DNA from: Synechococcus sp. CCY 9618
GTDB taxonomy: Bacteria > Cyanobacteriota > Cyanobacteriia > PCC-6307 > Cyanobiaceae
Reading direction: 5' to 3'
Length of the DNA: 64,000 bases
Assembly (NCBI RefSeq): GCF_019038415.1
Contig: NZ_JAFKRG010000046.1
Location: forward strand, 1 to 64,000
The notes under the pieces are model-generated. The model was not told the origin of the DNA and searched no databases. It worked only from the letters and a program-made list of their open reading frames with translations. How positions within the stretch are numbered: the first letter of the stretch is position 1; every line of letters starts with the position of its first letter. The position numbers and the translations under genes are program-made. This document shows positions 1-11,652 of this stretch, one piece after another.

Positions 1-349
1 GCTGGGAGGCACCGGCGTGGAGGGCATCGCTGCGGTCGTCCTCGGAGATGTCCCAGAAGACATAGGCCCACTGGGGATCGCGGGGCAGGAAGACGACCCG
101 GGTCTCGGCGGCCGGGCGGGGGGCCGGGGCCATCTCCGACTCCACTGCCGCCATCGGCCTTTCCGCCGTGGCGGTGACCGGAGACGGGGCCGCCGGGGAC
201 GCCGGCTCGCCCGAGCGATCAGCGATGGCTCCTGCCAGGGCATCCCGACCCTGGGCGCTGTAGCGCTGGATGCCCAGAGTCCTGGCCAGCTCGCGCAACT
301 GGCGCATGCTCAGATCAGCCAGGTTCGCGAAGGGGTTGGACCTGGCCAT
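1..349 (-). CDS. DUF4912 / SAP-like domain protein (C-terminus beyond window)
   Basis: The visible 116 residues start at the ATG at 347-349 and run off the left edge. Residues about 7-45 look like a Rho-N/SAP-type helical motif (LSMRQLRELARTLGI), followed by a Pro/Ala-rich linker. The start of a DUF4912 domain (RVVFLPRDPQWAYVFWDIS) follows at about residue 84. Cyanobacterial DUF4912 proteins commonly have this order. The function is unknown; the SAP-like part suggests nucleic-acid contact, which is inference. It lies 40 bases downstream of the zinc-ribbon gene on the same strand. Confidence 0.8.
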   Translation of the reverse strand, partial: MARSNPFANLADLSMRQLRELARTLGIQRYSAQGRDALAGAIADRSGEPASPAAPSPVTATAERPMAAVESEMAPAPRPAAETRVVFLPRDPQWAYVFWDISEDDRSDALHAGASQ

Positions 350-389
350 GGTATTTCAAGAATCGTTACACCCATGATCCCGGATGGGA

Positions 390-728
390 TCAGGATGGGA
401 TTGCCCCTGTCAGCGGATGGCTATATGGCGGCAGCATGGCGCCCCGGGTGGCGTCGAAGCCCGGCCGCACCAGAGGGCGGGGCCGGCGTTCCGGCATGGC
501 GGCCAGCAGCGCCGAAACCGTCAGCAGGGCCCCCAGCGCCAGCCAGAGGCGCCAGCGACGCGACACCACCAGGGAGTTGCCGCGCCCCAGCCCGCCACGC
601 TCCCCGCCGCGGGCGATCCGTCGCGCCCTGCCGATGCCCAGGGGCTCTCCGCAGCGGGCGCAGACCATCCGACCCGCGAGGCTGCGGTCGGCCTTCACAG
701 CCCAGCTGCCGCAGTTCGGGCAAGCCAT
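390..728 (-). CDS. small zinc-ribbon membrane protein
   Basis: A 112-residue protein with an N-terminal zinc ribbon (C3-x2-C6 ... C23-x2-C26), a basic linker (about 34-60), one predicted membrane helix (about 61-78, rich in Leu/Ala) and a short tail. The ribbon would sit on the positive-inside (cytoplasmic) face. No enzyme motif is present. It lies between the cupin gene (65-base gap) and the DUF4912 gene (40-base gap), all on the minus strand, so co-transcription is plausible. Function unknown. Confidence 0.72.
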   Translation of the reverse strand: MACPNCGSWAVKADRSLAGRMVCARCGEPLGIGRARRIARGGERGGLGRGNSLVVSRRWRLWLALGALLTVSALLAAMPERRPRPLVRPGFDATRGAMLPPYSHPLTGAIPS

Positions 729-793
729 TCGTCACCGGATACATCGCCCCTCCATGGTGGCGGATGCCCCGGCACCACAGAGAAACCCGGGGA

Positions 794-1294
794 TCAGAGA
801 AGCGCCGGATCGGCACCGGCGGGGCGATCGCCGGGCGGGAGATCGGCCATCAGCCGGAAATCCTCGAAGTCGAAACCCGGTCCCACGCAGCAGTGGAGCA
901 GGCTCCAGCGGCCCTGGCTGCGGGCCGCCTGCCACCAGCCTGACGGGACGATCTCCATCGGACCCCGATCCGGCGTCCCGGGGTCCCCACCGGCACCCAG
1001 GGGACCCAGGACCAGCCGTTCGGCGCGTCCTCCCCTGGGGGCCAGCCGCCAGAGATCGAGGGGATCGCCCCCGGCGTGATGCCAGACCTCATCCGCCCCG
1101 TCGACCCGATGCCAGCGGCTGCGCTGACCCTCCGTGAGCAGGAAGGCGATCACGGTGAGGCCGGCGCGCTGCCCGCCGTCATCGGCGCGCCGCACCCGGC
1201 CGGCGGAGCGGTGCAGCTCCCGGTACCAGCCCCCCTCCGGATGGGGCCGCAGATCGAGGCGGGCGATCAGGGCGTCCGGATCGGCGGAACACAT
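794..1294 (-). CDS. DUF985 family cupin
   Basis: A 166-residue single-domain cupin of the DUF985 (cupin_5) family. Family signatures are visible: HPEGGWYRE near the N-terminus, SRWHRV and DEVWHHAGGDPL in the first cupin box region, and a conserved C-terminal DFEDF. Family members are about 150-170 residues, so it looks complete. I chose the ATG at 1292-1294; an upstream in-frame ATG at 1342 would extend into the LexA box and promoter of the divergent umuD-like gene. Substrate unknown. Confidence 0.82.
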   Translation of the reverse strand: MCSADPDALIARLDLRPHPEGGWYRELHRSAGRVRRADDGGQRAGLTVIAFLLTEGQRSRWHRVDGADEVWHHAGGDPLDLWRLAPRGGRAERLVLGPLGAGGDPGTPDRGPMEIVPSGWWQAARSQGRWSLLHCCVGPGFDFEDFRLMADLPPGDRPAGADPALL

Positions 1295-1349
1295 GGCCTG
1301 GCGGCGGAGGGTCGCTGCCGATGATCCCGCGGCCGCCGCCATCCGGAGT

Positions 1350-1363
1350 AGAACATCTGTACT
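1350..1363 (+). promoter_or_regulatory. LexA (SOS) box
   Basis: Read on the minus strand this is AGTACAGATGTTCT, a full match to the cyanobacterial LexA consensus RGTACNNNDGTWCB. It ends 11 bases before the ATG of the umuD-like gene, where a repressor would block transcription or initiation. It also lies in the short region shared with the divergent cupin gene. The match is seen directly; the function is inferred from the motif. Confidence 0.7.
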
Positions 1364-1374
1364 GTTCCGGATCG

Positions 1375-1875
1375 ATGGCCGCCCTGCCCCCCTCGCCGCC
1401 AGCGCCGTGGCCCCTGCCCCCGCGGGAAGGAGCCACGGCGCTGTTCTGTCTGCTGGCCACCGAAGCCGTCAGCGCCGGCTTCCCCAGCCCCGCCGACGAC
1501 TACGTGGAGGCCCGGATCGATCTCAACATCGAACTGATCCCCCGCCCCCTGTCCACCTTCTTCATGCGCGTCTGCGGCGATGCCATGCGGGGGGACGGCA
1601 TCGTCGACGGCGACCTGCTGGTGATCGACCGCAGCGTCGATCCCCGTCCCGGCATGGTGGTGGTGGCGGTGCATGCAGGCGGCTTCCTGCTGCGCCGCCT
1701 GGCCCGGCGTGGCACCGGTCTGTGGCTGGTGGCCAGCGATGGCACCAGTCCGCCCCTGGCGCTGGCCGGCGACGAAGCGGCCGACACCGGGACTGGCGGC
1801 GCGGGCGCCGACCTCTGGGGCGTGGTGATCCACGCCGTGCATCACCTGGCGGGCGCCCCCTCCCGGCGCCGCTGA
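1375..1875 (+). CDS. UmuD-like S24 family protein lacking the catalytic Ser-Lys pair
   Basis: A 166-residue protein that aligns with UmuD along its length: AGFPSPADDYVEARIDLN (cleavage region and core start), GDAM-RGDGIVDGDLLVIDR and WGVVIHAVHH near the end. In LexA/UmuD proteins the nucleophile is the Ser of GDSM and the general base is a Lys in the strand FTVKKL. Here these are Ala (GDAM, codon GCC at about 1581) and Arg (FLLRRL). Self-cleavage should therefore be impossible, although the cleavage-site dipeptide (Ala-Gly) remains. No umuC partner lies next to it. The ATG at 1375 keeps the LexA box outside the coding region; 1321 is an alternative start. Confidence 0.82.
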   Translation: MAALPPSPPAPWPLPPREGATALFCLLATEAVSAGFPSPADDYVEARIDLNIELIPRPLSTFFMRVCGDAMRGDGIVDGDLLVIDRSVDPRPGMVVVAVHAGGFLLRRLARRGTGLWLVASDGTSPPLALAGDEAADTGTGGAGADLWGVVIHAVHHLAGAPSRRR

Positions 1876-1894
1876 TCGGCCACCGGACCGGGCG

Positions 1895-2098
1895 TCAGGG
1901 ATCGGCCCGGTGGGGCAGGGCACGCGGGTCGCCGGAGATGGGGGGAGGGGTGACCAGCAGGCCGCGGCGGCGCAGCTCACGCCGGAATTCACCGGCCAGC
2001 CCATCCGCCATCCAGAGCTTGCGCAGATGGCCGAAGATCACCATGCAACGCAGCACGATGGTGACGCAGACAAGCACCTGCAGGCAGAGTTTCAGCAC
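1895..2098 (-). CDS. small membrane protein, unknown
   Basis: A 67-residue product beginning with one hydrophobic helix (LCLQVLVCVTIVLRCMVIFG, residues 4-23), then a basic amphipathic stretch (RRELRRRG) and a Pro-rich tail. It lies convergent to the umuD-like gene with a 19-base gap. No family is recognised. Frame and codon choice fit a gene, but short length leaves doubt. Confidence 0.45.
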   Translation of the reverse strand: MLKLCLQVLVCVTIVLRCMVIFGHLRKLWMADGLAGEFRRELRRRGLLVTPPPISGDPRALPHRADP

Positions 2099-2236
2099 GG
2101 TGGGAGCAGCTGCGACGCTGTGCTGGAACCAGCCTAGGGGCGGCGACGGCGAAAGGCCGCGGCGGGCCGCCGGAAAAGCGCCACCCAGGCGTCATGCTGG
2201 GGGCGATGGGCGTCGACGTCGCCCCTGCCCGCTTCG

Positions 2237-2506
2237 ATGATCGAGCCCCTGCCGGAGCTGAGCACCGCCGAACTGGAGACGCTGCTGGCCGCCCTGGATC
2301 CGCTGCTGGATGGCTTCGGGGAAGGCGGATCCTGCCTGGATGATGCCAGTGCCTTCCTGGAACGGCTGGGCATCGGCCAGCAGGCCGATGGCGAAGCAAG
2401 CGCCTCGCCCCTGCTCCAGTGGCTGGAGAGCTGGCGGGCCGCCGGCGGCAACCGGACCACCCTGCGACTGATGGTGCACACCCTGCTGTCAGGGCGGGAC
2501 GGCTAG
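2237..2506 (+). CDS. hypothetical acidic helical protein
   Basis: An 89-residue, mostly helical acidic protein (TAELETLLAALDPLLDGFGE, ASAFLERLG, LLQWLESWRAAGG). Codon third positions are nearly all G or C, as in neighbouring real genes, while the opposite-strand reading is a Ser-rich shadow. It ends 4 bases inside the 3' end of arsM, so the two genes converge. No domain or function is recognised. Confidence 0.5.
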   Translation: MIEPLPELSTAELETLLAALDPLLDGFGEGGSCLDDASAFLERLGIGQQADGEASASPLLQWLESWRAAGGNRTTLRLMVHTLLSGRDG

Positions 2507-3552
2507 CAGCAGCCGCCCGCCGGGGCGGCACTGGTCTCGTCGAAGGGAAGGGCGCTGCCGCAGCCCTGGAACAGGCCCAGATGGGCGCGGAAGTCGCCGC
2601 GGAAGTGGAAGTGGGGGGCGAAGCGGCTGGCCTGGAGCATGGACCAGGTGTTGCCGCAGACCCGCTGCTCCTCGCCGGCCGCGAACAGGTGGTGCTTGTC
2701 GAAGGCCAGCCGCTCGGCCTCGGCCTCCACCGTGCCCCGGTAGGTCACGCTCTGGCCGAAGTCCTCGCAGGCGTCCTCGAGGGCATCGATGGCGAACAGC
2801 CGGTAGGTGGCGGAGAAGAAGCGGGCCTCCCCCACCAGCGGGGCCAGCTGGGGCTCGGTGATGGCCAGGGGCCGGTCGCTCACCAGCCGGGGGTCAGCAA
2901 AGCCGGCGGCACGGGCCAGCCGCAGGAAATCGTTCCAGTAGAGGGCGCCGCCCAGGCATTCGCCGTAGAGCACCGGATGGGAACGCACCGCCTCGGGCAG
3001 GCGGCGATCGGCGTAGACGTCGGAAAAGTAGAACTCACCGCCGGGCTTCAGCAGCCGCCGGATGCCGGCCAGCACCGCCGCCTTGTCGGTGGAGAGGTTG
3101 AGCACGCAGTTGGAGACGATCACATCGAACCCACCCGGCTCCAGATCCAGGGCCTCGAGGGCTTCGATGCGGCCCTCCAGAAAGGTCACGTTGGCGAAGC
3201 CGAATGACTCGGCGTGGAAGGCCTGGTGGCGGCGGGCCACCGCCAGCTGCTCGGGCGTCATGTCGACCCCCACCACCGCACCGGTGGCACCGGCCAGCTG
3301 CGAGAGCAGGTAGACGTCGCGCCCCGCCCCGCAGCCGAGATCCAGGATGCGACAGCCCTCCAGCAGCGGTGGACACACCAGGCCGCAGCCGTAGTAGCGG
3401 CCTGTGACCTCCGGATGCACCCGGGCCAGCAGCGGCCGCAGCCAGGCCGGCACCGCATCGGCGTCGCAGCAGGCGGTGGTCTTGAGGTCGGCGGTGCCGG
3501 TGAGCTCCTGGCCGTAATACGCCTGAACGACCTCCTGCAGGGACGACGACAT
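2503..3552 (-). CDS. arsM: arsenite S-adenosylmethyltransferase
   Basis: A 349-residue class I methyltransferase that methylates As(III) using S-adenosylmethionine. The SAM motif is DLGCGAGRD (71-79). Arsenic-binding cysteines of the family are in place: C28/C29 (TTACC), C56 (YYGCG), C149 (SNCVLNL) and C199 (LYGECLGGALYW). A C-terminal GGCC resembles the Cys tail of many ArsM proteins. The length is normal. There is no arsR or ars transporter nearby, so this is a stand-alone arsM, as in many cyanobacteria. The family identification is strong. Confidence 0.93.
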   Translation of the reverse strand: MSSSLQEVVQAYYGQELTGTADLKTTACCDADAVPAWLRPLLARVHPEVTGRYYGCGLVCPPLLEGCRILDLGCGAGRDVYLLSQLAGATGAVVGVDMTPEQLAVARRHQAFHAESFGFANVTFLEGRIEALEALDLEPGGFDVIVSNCVLNLSTDKAAVLAGIRRLLKPGGEFYFSDVYADRRLPEAVRSHPVLYGECLGGALYWNDFLRLARAAGFADPRLVSDRPLAITEPQLAPLVGEARFFSATYRLFAIDALEDACEDFGQSVTYRGTVEAEAERLAFDKHHLFAAGEEQRVCGNTWSMLQASRFAPHFHFRGDFRAHLGLFQGCGSALPFDETSAAPAGGCC

Positions 3553-3583
3553 GACGGAACAAAGAAATGTGATGTGACCCTAA

Positions 3584-4453
3584 TCAGGTCCGGCAGAGGG
3601 CATCGGCCATGCGGACCGTCTGGACCACTGGGCCCACGTCGTGGACCCGCAGCACGTCGGCACCGGCGGCGATGGCCTGGGCGCAGACCGCCGCCGTGCC
3701 CCACAGCCGTGCGCGGGGACGGGGCTCGGCCAGCACCTCGCCGATGAAGCGTTTGCGCGACGGGCCCACCAGCAGCGGGAACCCCTCGTCCCGCAGCAGA
3801 GCCAGGTCCCGCAGCAGGGCCAGGTTGTGGGCGGTGGTCTTGGCGAAGCCCAGCCCCGGATCCCAGAGGATCCGCTCCGGCCGCACCCCCGCCGCCAGGG
3901 CCCGCTCGGTGGCACGCAGCAGCTCCTGCCGCACCTCGGCGACCACATCGCCGTAGACGGCCAGGTTGTCCATGGTGCGGCTGTCACCACGGCTGTGCAT
4001 CAGCACGCAGGGGCAGTCCGCCGCCGCCACCACCGCCAGCAGGGCCGGGTCGCGGCGGCCGCCGCTGACGTCGTTGATCCAGTGGGCTCCTGCGGCCAGG
4101 GCCGCCTCGGCCACCGGGGCGCGGAAGGTGTCGATCGAGAGCAGGGGGCCGCCGGCATCGGGGGCCGGCAGCGCCGCCAGGATCCTCTCCAGGGCCGGCA
4201 GCACCCGGGCGATTTCGGCTTCGGCGCCGACGTCGCAGGCCCCGGGCCGGGTGCTCTGGCCACCCAGATCGAGCAGGTCGGCCCCCTGGCGGTGCAGCAG
4301 CCGGGCCTGGCGCAGGGCGGCCTCAGGTGCCTCGAAACGGCCGCCGTCGCTGAAGGAGTCGGGGGTGAGGTTGAGGATGCCCATCACCAGGGTGCGATCT
4401 CCCCAGTGGAACCCAGGCAGCAAGCCGCCAGCCACGGGGGTGGTCCGCCCCAT
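3584..4453 (-). CDS. folP: dihydropteroate synthase
   Basis: A 289-residue TIM-barrel enzyme that joins p-aminobenzoate to dihydropterin pyrophosphate in folate synthesis. Family motifs are visible in order: GILNLTPDSFSDGGRF (about 25-40), DLGGQSTRPGA, SIDTFRAPVAEAAL with INDVSGG, PGLGFAKT, and the GPSRKRFIGE loop with the C-terminal RVHDV. It lies 8 bases downstream of tpiA on the same strand, so the two are probably one transcript. The ATG at 4453 was taken; no strong ribosome site separates it from nearby alternatives. Confidence 0.95.
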   Translation of the reverse strand: MGRTTPVAGGLLPGFHWGDRTLVMGILNLTPDSFSDGGRFEAPEAALRQARLLHRQGADLLDLGGQSTRPGACDVGAEAEIARVLPALERILAALPAPDAGGPLLSIDTFRAPVAEAALAAGAHWINDVSGGRRDPALLAVVAAADCPCVLMHSRGDSRTMDNLAVYGDVVAEVRQELLRATERALAAGVRPERILWDPGLGFAKTTAHNLALLRDLALLRDEGFPLLVGPSRKRFIGEVLAEPRPRARLWGTAAVCAQAIAAGADVLRVHDVGPVVQTVRMADALCRT

Positions 4454-4461
4454 GGGCCTGG

Positions 4462-5202
4462 TCAGGCCGTCACCGGCACCTGATAGTTGGCGATGCGGGC
4501 GAAGCTGACCGGATCGAGGGAGGCGCCACCCACCAGCACGCCGTCGATGTCGCTCTGGGCCATCAGCATGTCGATGGTGGCGGGGTTGACCGAACCGCCG
4601 TACTGCACCACCACATCGGGGTTGCCCACCCAGCCGCGGATCAGGCCGCAGATGCGGTTGGCCTCCTCGGCGGCGCAGGTCTTGCCGGTGCCGATCGCCC
4701 AGATGGGCTCGTAGGCCACGATCAGCCGCAGGGGATCGATGCCCTCCAGGCCCTGCTCCACCTGGCGGTGGATCACCCGCTCGGTCTCGCGGGCCTCCCG
4801 CTGGTCGTCACTCTCGCCCACGCAGAGGATCGGGATCAGGCCGGCCTTCTGGGCGGTGCGGGCCCGCAGATTGATCTGCTCGTCGGTTTCGCTGAAGTAC
4901 TTGCGCGGCTCGCTGTGGCCCACGATCGCGTGGGTCACCCCGTGCTCCAGCAGCATCGGGGCGGAGATCATGCCGGTGTAGGCGCCGCTCTCCTCCCAGT
5001 GCACGTTCTGGCCGGCGATGGCGACGTCGGTGCCGGCCAGGTGACGGCAGACCGTGGGAATGGCGGTGAACGGCGGGGCCAGGATCACCTCCCGGTCATC
5101 GGGCAGATCGGCGATCAGGGGCCGGAAGCGGGCGGCAAACGCCCGCGCCTCGGCGCAGGTCATGTGCATCTTCCAGTTGCCTGCGATGACGGCCTTGCGC
5201 AC
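4462..5202 (-). CDS. tpiA: triosephosphate isomerase
   Basis: Interconverts glyceraldehyde-3-phosphate and dihydroxyacetone phosphate for the Calvin cycle and glycolysis. Catalytic residues are visible: Lys in AGNWKMH, His in [11 protein letters not shown], Glu in [12 protein letters not shown], plus the phosphate loops GGSVNP and [10 protein letters not shown] chose the GTG at 5200-5202 (246 residues) because an AGGAGA ribosome site lies just upstream and this gives the family-typical N-terminus [11 protein letters not shown]. An ATG at 5223 would add seven residues. Confidence 0.95.
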   Translation of the reverse strand: MRKAVIAGNWKMHMTCAEARAFAARFRPLIADLPDDREVILAPPFTAIPTVCRHLAGTDVAIAGQNVHWEESGAYTGMISAPMLLEHGVTHAIVGHSEPRKYFSETDEQINLRARTAQKAGLIPILCVGESDDQREARETERVIHRQVEQGLEGIDPLRLIVAYEPIWAIGTGKTCAAEEANRICGLIRGWVGNPDVVVQYGGSVNPATIDMLMAQSDIDGVLVGGASLDPVSFARIANYQVPVTA

Positions 5203-5233
5203 GGAGTCTCCTGGCAGCGACATTCGAGGCAGG

Positions 5234-5452
5234 CTAAGGGGTGATGGCCCCCTTTCCCTCAGCGGCCAGGCGTGGGGAGAGCATCAGCACCTCGCGGCCG
5301 TCGATAGCCACGGCATCCCCCGGGGCCAGCTGGCGACCGCGGCGGGTCTCGATCGCCCCGTTCACGGTCACATCGCCCCGCTGGATGCGCTGCTTGGCCT
5401 CGCCGCCGGTGCCCACGAGGCCCTGCCATTTGAGGAACTGATCCAGCTTCAC
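5234..5452 (-). CDS. S4-domain RNA-binding protein
   Basis: A 72-residue single S4 domain ([20 protein letters not shown]...GDVTVNG...[12 protein letters not shown]), the compact fold that binds structured RNA in ribosomal S4 and pseudouridine synthases. Proteins this short match the YbcJ/RNA-binding S4 family. The start is a GTG at 5450-5452, giving the usual VKLDQFLKW start; the longer ORF to 5548 would overlap the divergent ABC exporter gene. It lies 31 bases upstream of tpiA. Confidence 0.82.
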   Translation of the reverse strand: MKLDQFLKWQGLVGTGGEAKQRIQRGDVTVNGAIETRRGRQLAPGDAVAIDGREVLMLSPRLAAEGKGAITP

Positions 5453-5491
5453 CGTCCAGAGGCGCCCGAACAGCGCTGATAGGGTTCGTCG

Positions 5492-7231
5492 ATGCTTGCA
5501 CCCTCGCCGGCCGGCTTCCGCAGGCTCTGGCCGCTGCTGAAGCCCCACCGGCGACCCCTGCTGCTGGGGGGCTTCTGCATGCTGGTCTTCGTGGCCTGCT
5601 GGCCCCTGCTGGCCTGGCTGGCGGGCCAGCTGATTCCGGCCATCGGCGCCGGAGACTTCAACACGGTGCTGCGCACCGTGGCCGCCGCCCTGGGGGTGTT
5701 TCTGGTGCAGAAAGCGGCCCAGTTCGGCCAGGACACCCTGCTGGCGGGTCCGGCCCTGCGGGTGAGCCAGGAGCTGCGGCGCCAGCTGTTCGCCCGGCTG
5801 CAGCGGCTGGAGTTCGGAGCCCTCGAGAAGCTCTCATCCGGCGATCTCACCTACCGCCTCACCGAGGACGCCGACCGGGTGGGCGAAGTGATCTACAAGA
5901 CGATCCAGGACACCACCCCCAGCGCCCTGCAACTGGTGGTGGTTCTGGGCTACATGGTGTGGCTCGACTGGCCCCTGGCCCTGGCCACCCTGCTGCTGGC
6001 CCCGCTGGTGGCCCTGCTGGTGAGCGGCTTCGGCGCCCGGGTGATGGCAGCGGCCGAACGCAGCCAGAAGCAGGTGAGCGACCTGGCCTCCCTGCTGGGG
6101 GAAGCGATCGGCGGCCTGCCCCTGGTGCGGGCCTTCGCCGCCGAGCCCTGGCTTCAGGAACGGTTCGACACCGAGATCGACCTGCACCGCCAGGCCCGCT
6201 ACCGCACTCTGGAGCTGCTGGCGCTCCAGCATCCGGTGGTGGGATTCATCGAGGCGGCAGGCATCCTCTCGGTGCTGCTGATCGGCGCGGCCCGGATCCG
6301 GGCCGGTGGGCTCGACAGCCAGGGCTTCAGCAGCTATGTGGCCGCGTTGCTCATGCTGATCGACCCGATCTCCCACCTCACCACCAATTTCAACGAATTC
6401 CAGCAGGGCCAGGCCTCCCTGCGGCGGCTGCGGGCCATCGAGGCCGAACCGGTGGAGCCCCCCGACCATGCCGATGCCCGCCCCCTGGGCAGCGTCTCCG
6501 GCGAGCTGGTGCTGGAAGGGGTGAGCTTCGGCTACGAGCCGGCCAGTCCCGTGCTTCGCCACCTCGATCTGCGGATCCGGCCCGGCCAGGTGGTGGCCCT
6601 GGTGGGGCCTTCCGGTGCCGGCAAGAGCACCCTTTTCTCCCTGCTGCTGCGCTTCAACACGGCCCAGAGCGGCCGGGTGCTGCTCGACGGCCAGGACCTG
6701 GCCGACCTGAGGGCCAGGGAGCTGCGCCGGGCCGTGGCCCTGGTGCCCCAGCAGAGCAGTGTGTTCTCCGGCACGGTGGCCGATGCGATCGCCTTCGGGC
6801 GCCCCGCCAGCGCCGAGCAGATCCGCCAGGCGGCTCGGCTCGCCAATGCCGCCGACTTCATCGAAAGCCTCCCCGACGGGTACGAGAGCCGCATCGAGGA
6901 GCGGGGCAGCAACTTCTCCGGCGGCCAGCTGCAGCGTCTGGCGATCGCCCGGGCGGTGCTGGGCGACCCGGCGGTGATGCTTCTGGATGAAGCCACCAGC
7001 GCCCTGGACGCGGAGGCCGAGGAGGCGGTGCAACAGGGGCTGGAGCAGGCGATGGCGGGGCGCACCGTGCTGGTGATCGCCCACCGGCTCGCCACGGTGC
7101 AGGAGGCGGATCTGATCGTGGTGCTCGACGGCGGCCGCATCGTGCAGCAGGGGAGCCACGACCAGCTGATGGCCAGCGGCGGCCGCTACCGGGAGCTGTG
7201 CGAACGCCAGTTCATCCGCCTGGAGGCCTGA
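5492..7231 (+). CDS. ABC exporter, fused permease and ATPase (MsbA/lipid-A/multidrug type)
   Basis: A 579-residue half-transporter that would work as a homodimer in the inner membrane. Residues about 1-310 form the six-helix type I exporter domain. The ATPase follows, with Walker A GPSGAGKST (about 371), Q-loop LVPQQSSVF, signature NFSGGQLQR (about 475), Walker B VMLLDEATSALD (about 495) and H-loop VIAHRLATV. The cargo cannot be read from sequence; lipids, polysaccharide or peptides are possible. It is divergent from the S4 gene with a 39-base gap. Confidence 0.9.
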   Translation: MLAPSPAGFRRLWPLLKPHRRPLLLGGFCMLVFVACWPLLAWLAGQLIPAIGAGDFNTVLRTVAAALGVFLVQKAAQFGQDTLLAGPALRVSQELRRQLFARLQRLEFGALEKLSSGDLTYRLTEDADRVGEVIYKTIQDTTPSALQLVVVLGYMVWLDWPLALATLLLAPLVALLVSGFGARVMAAAERSQKQVSDLASLLGEAIGGLPLVRAFAAEPWLQERFDTEIDLHRQARYRTLELLALQHPVVGFIEAAGILSVLLIGAARIRAGGLDSQGFSSYVAALLMLIDPISHLTTNFNEFQQGQASLRRLRAIEAEPVEPPDHADARPLGSVSGELVLEGVSFGYEPASPVLRHLDLRIRPGQVVALVGPSGAGKSTLFSLLLRFNTAQSGRVLLDGQDLADLRARELRRAVALVPQQSSVFSGTVADAIAFGRPASAEQIRQAARLANAADFIESLPDGYESRIEERGSNFSGGQLQRLAIARAVLGDPAVMLLDEATSALDAEAEEAVQQGLEQAMAGRTVLVIAHRLATVQEADLIVVLDGGRIVQQGSHDQLMASGGRYRELCERQFIRLEA

Positions 7232-7270
7232 GGCTCGCCACCTAGGGTTGCCCGATCCGCACCCTTTCCC

Positions 7271-7501
7271 TTGGAAACGCCCAGCCAGCAACCTCCCGTG
7301 CTGACCTTCGAAGGCAAGCGCTACGACCTCAACGGCCTGCCCGACGAGGTCAAGGAGATGGTGCGGGGCATGCAGGTGGCCGATGCCCAGCTGCGCATGC
7401 ACGAGGACACTCTCAAGGTGCTGGCGGTGGGCCGCCAGGCCATGGCCATGCAGCTGAACGAGCGCCTCAAGGGCATCGCCCCCCTGTCCGAAGCGGGCTG
7501 A
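7271..7501 (+). CDS. DUF6447 family small protein
   Basis: A 76-residue protein matching a short cyanobacterial/proteobacterial family (DUF6447): LTFEGKRYDLNGLPDEVKEMV, then a long helix (RGMQVADAQLRMHEDTLKVLAVGRQ). The start is TTG at 7271, following the ABC exporter stop by 39 bases on the same strand. The first half may bind as a small beta unit and the second is likely coiled. Function unknown. Confidence 0.7.
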   Translation: METPSQQPPVLTFEGKRYDLNGLPDEVKEMVRGMQVADAQLRMHEDTLKVLAVGRQAMAMQLNERLKGIAPLSEAG

Positions 7502-7517
7502 TCCCGCCCCCTCCGGC

Positions 7518-8183
7518 TCAGGCCAGGGGGGCCAGGTCCTCAAACAGGAAGCGCTGCTCGGCCACGGGATCCTCACTGCTGATGCGGCGCTCGGCCAGCA
7601 CCCAGGGGCCCCCTTCGCCGAGGGGTACGAAGCGATCGGTGAAGCGGCTGGTGCCACCGCGGGCCTCGCCGCTGGCTGGGTCGCTGTAGCGGCTGGTGTA
7701 GGTGTGGCTGAGGTAGCCGTGGCCGGTGTCGGTGACGCTTTCCGTGAAGATCGTCACCACGGTGCCGTGGATGTGGCGGTGCACCATGGTCACCACGTTG
7801 TCCTTGATGCGGTAGCGGTCGCCCTCGGCCTTGCCGCCCATGATCACCTCGGTGCCCACCGCGTCGGTGTCGCCGGCGGTGAAGGTGTTGGCGCCGTGGG
7901 TCTGCTCGAAGGGGCGGCGCACCCGGTGAATCGCCACCTCCCACAGCTGGGAGGCGACCGCCTTGTGCACCTCCTCGTCGGCGATCCCCTCCACCGTGGC
8001 CTTGAGATCGGCACCGACCTGGAACGTGCCCTCCAGACGCTTTTCCCCCTGCTCCCAGATGCAGCGGCCCTGGTAGCCGGCGAAGCCGGGCTCCCAGGTG
8101 TAGCGGTTCTCGTAGGCGGCGCGGAAGGCCTCGCGCAGGTCGGTGCCGGGGGCGACGGGCTGGGCTGCCACTGAGCTGGTCAC
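7518..8183 (-). CDS. DUF3386 family protein
   Basis: A 221-residue soluble protein with the cyanobacterial/plastid DUF3386 pattern: AYENRYTWEPGFAGYQGRCI near the N-terminus, a central RRPFEQTHGANTF, and alternating strands such as GYLSHTYTSRYSDP. There is no signal peptide. The length is typical of the family. It lies 22 bases downstream of carB on the same strand. No biochemical role is established for the family to my knowledge. Confidence 0.78.
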   Translation of the reverse strand: MTSSVAAQPVAPGTDLREAFRAAYENRYTWEPGFAGYQGRCIWEQGEKRLEGTFQVGADLKATVEGIADEEVHKAVASQLWEVAIHRVRRPFEQTHGANTFTAGDTDAVGTEVIMGGKAEGDRYRIKDNVVTMVHRHIHGTVVTIFTESVTDTGHGYLSHTYTSRYSDPASGEARGGTSRFTDRFVPLGEGGPWVLAERRISSEDPVAEQRFLFEDLAPLA

Positions 8184-8205
8184 GGGGCGACGGGCGATCG
8201 GGGGT

Positions 8206-11529
<3,324 letters not shown>

Positions 11530-11652
11530 GGGGGGTCGGCTGGGCAAACCCGCCAAGCCTCTCACGGTCGCCGGCCCCACCGGCCCCCCGACACCGCTGG
11601 GACCGCAGGCAATCGCTAATCTGACGGGGTACCTTCGCCCGAGATACCGCCG

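Noticed and set aside
5834-7657. A 607-codon minus-strand open frame
   Set aside because: Antisense to the ABC exporter, whose Walker and signature motifs settle the strand.
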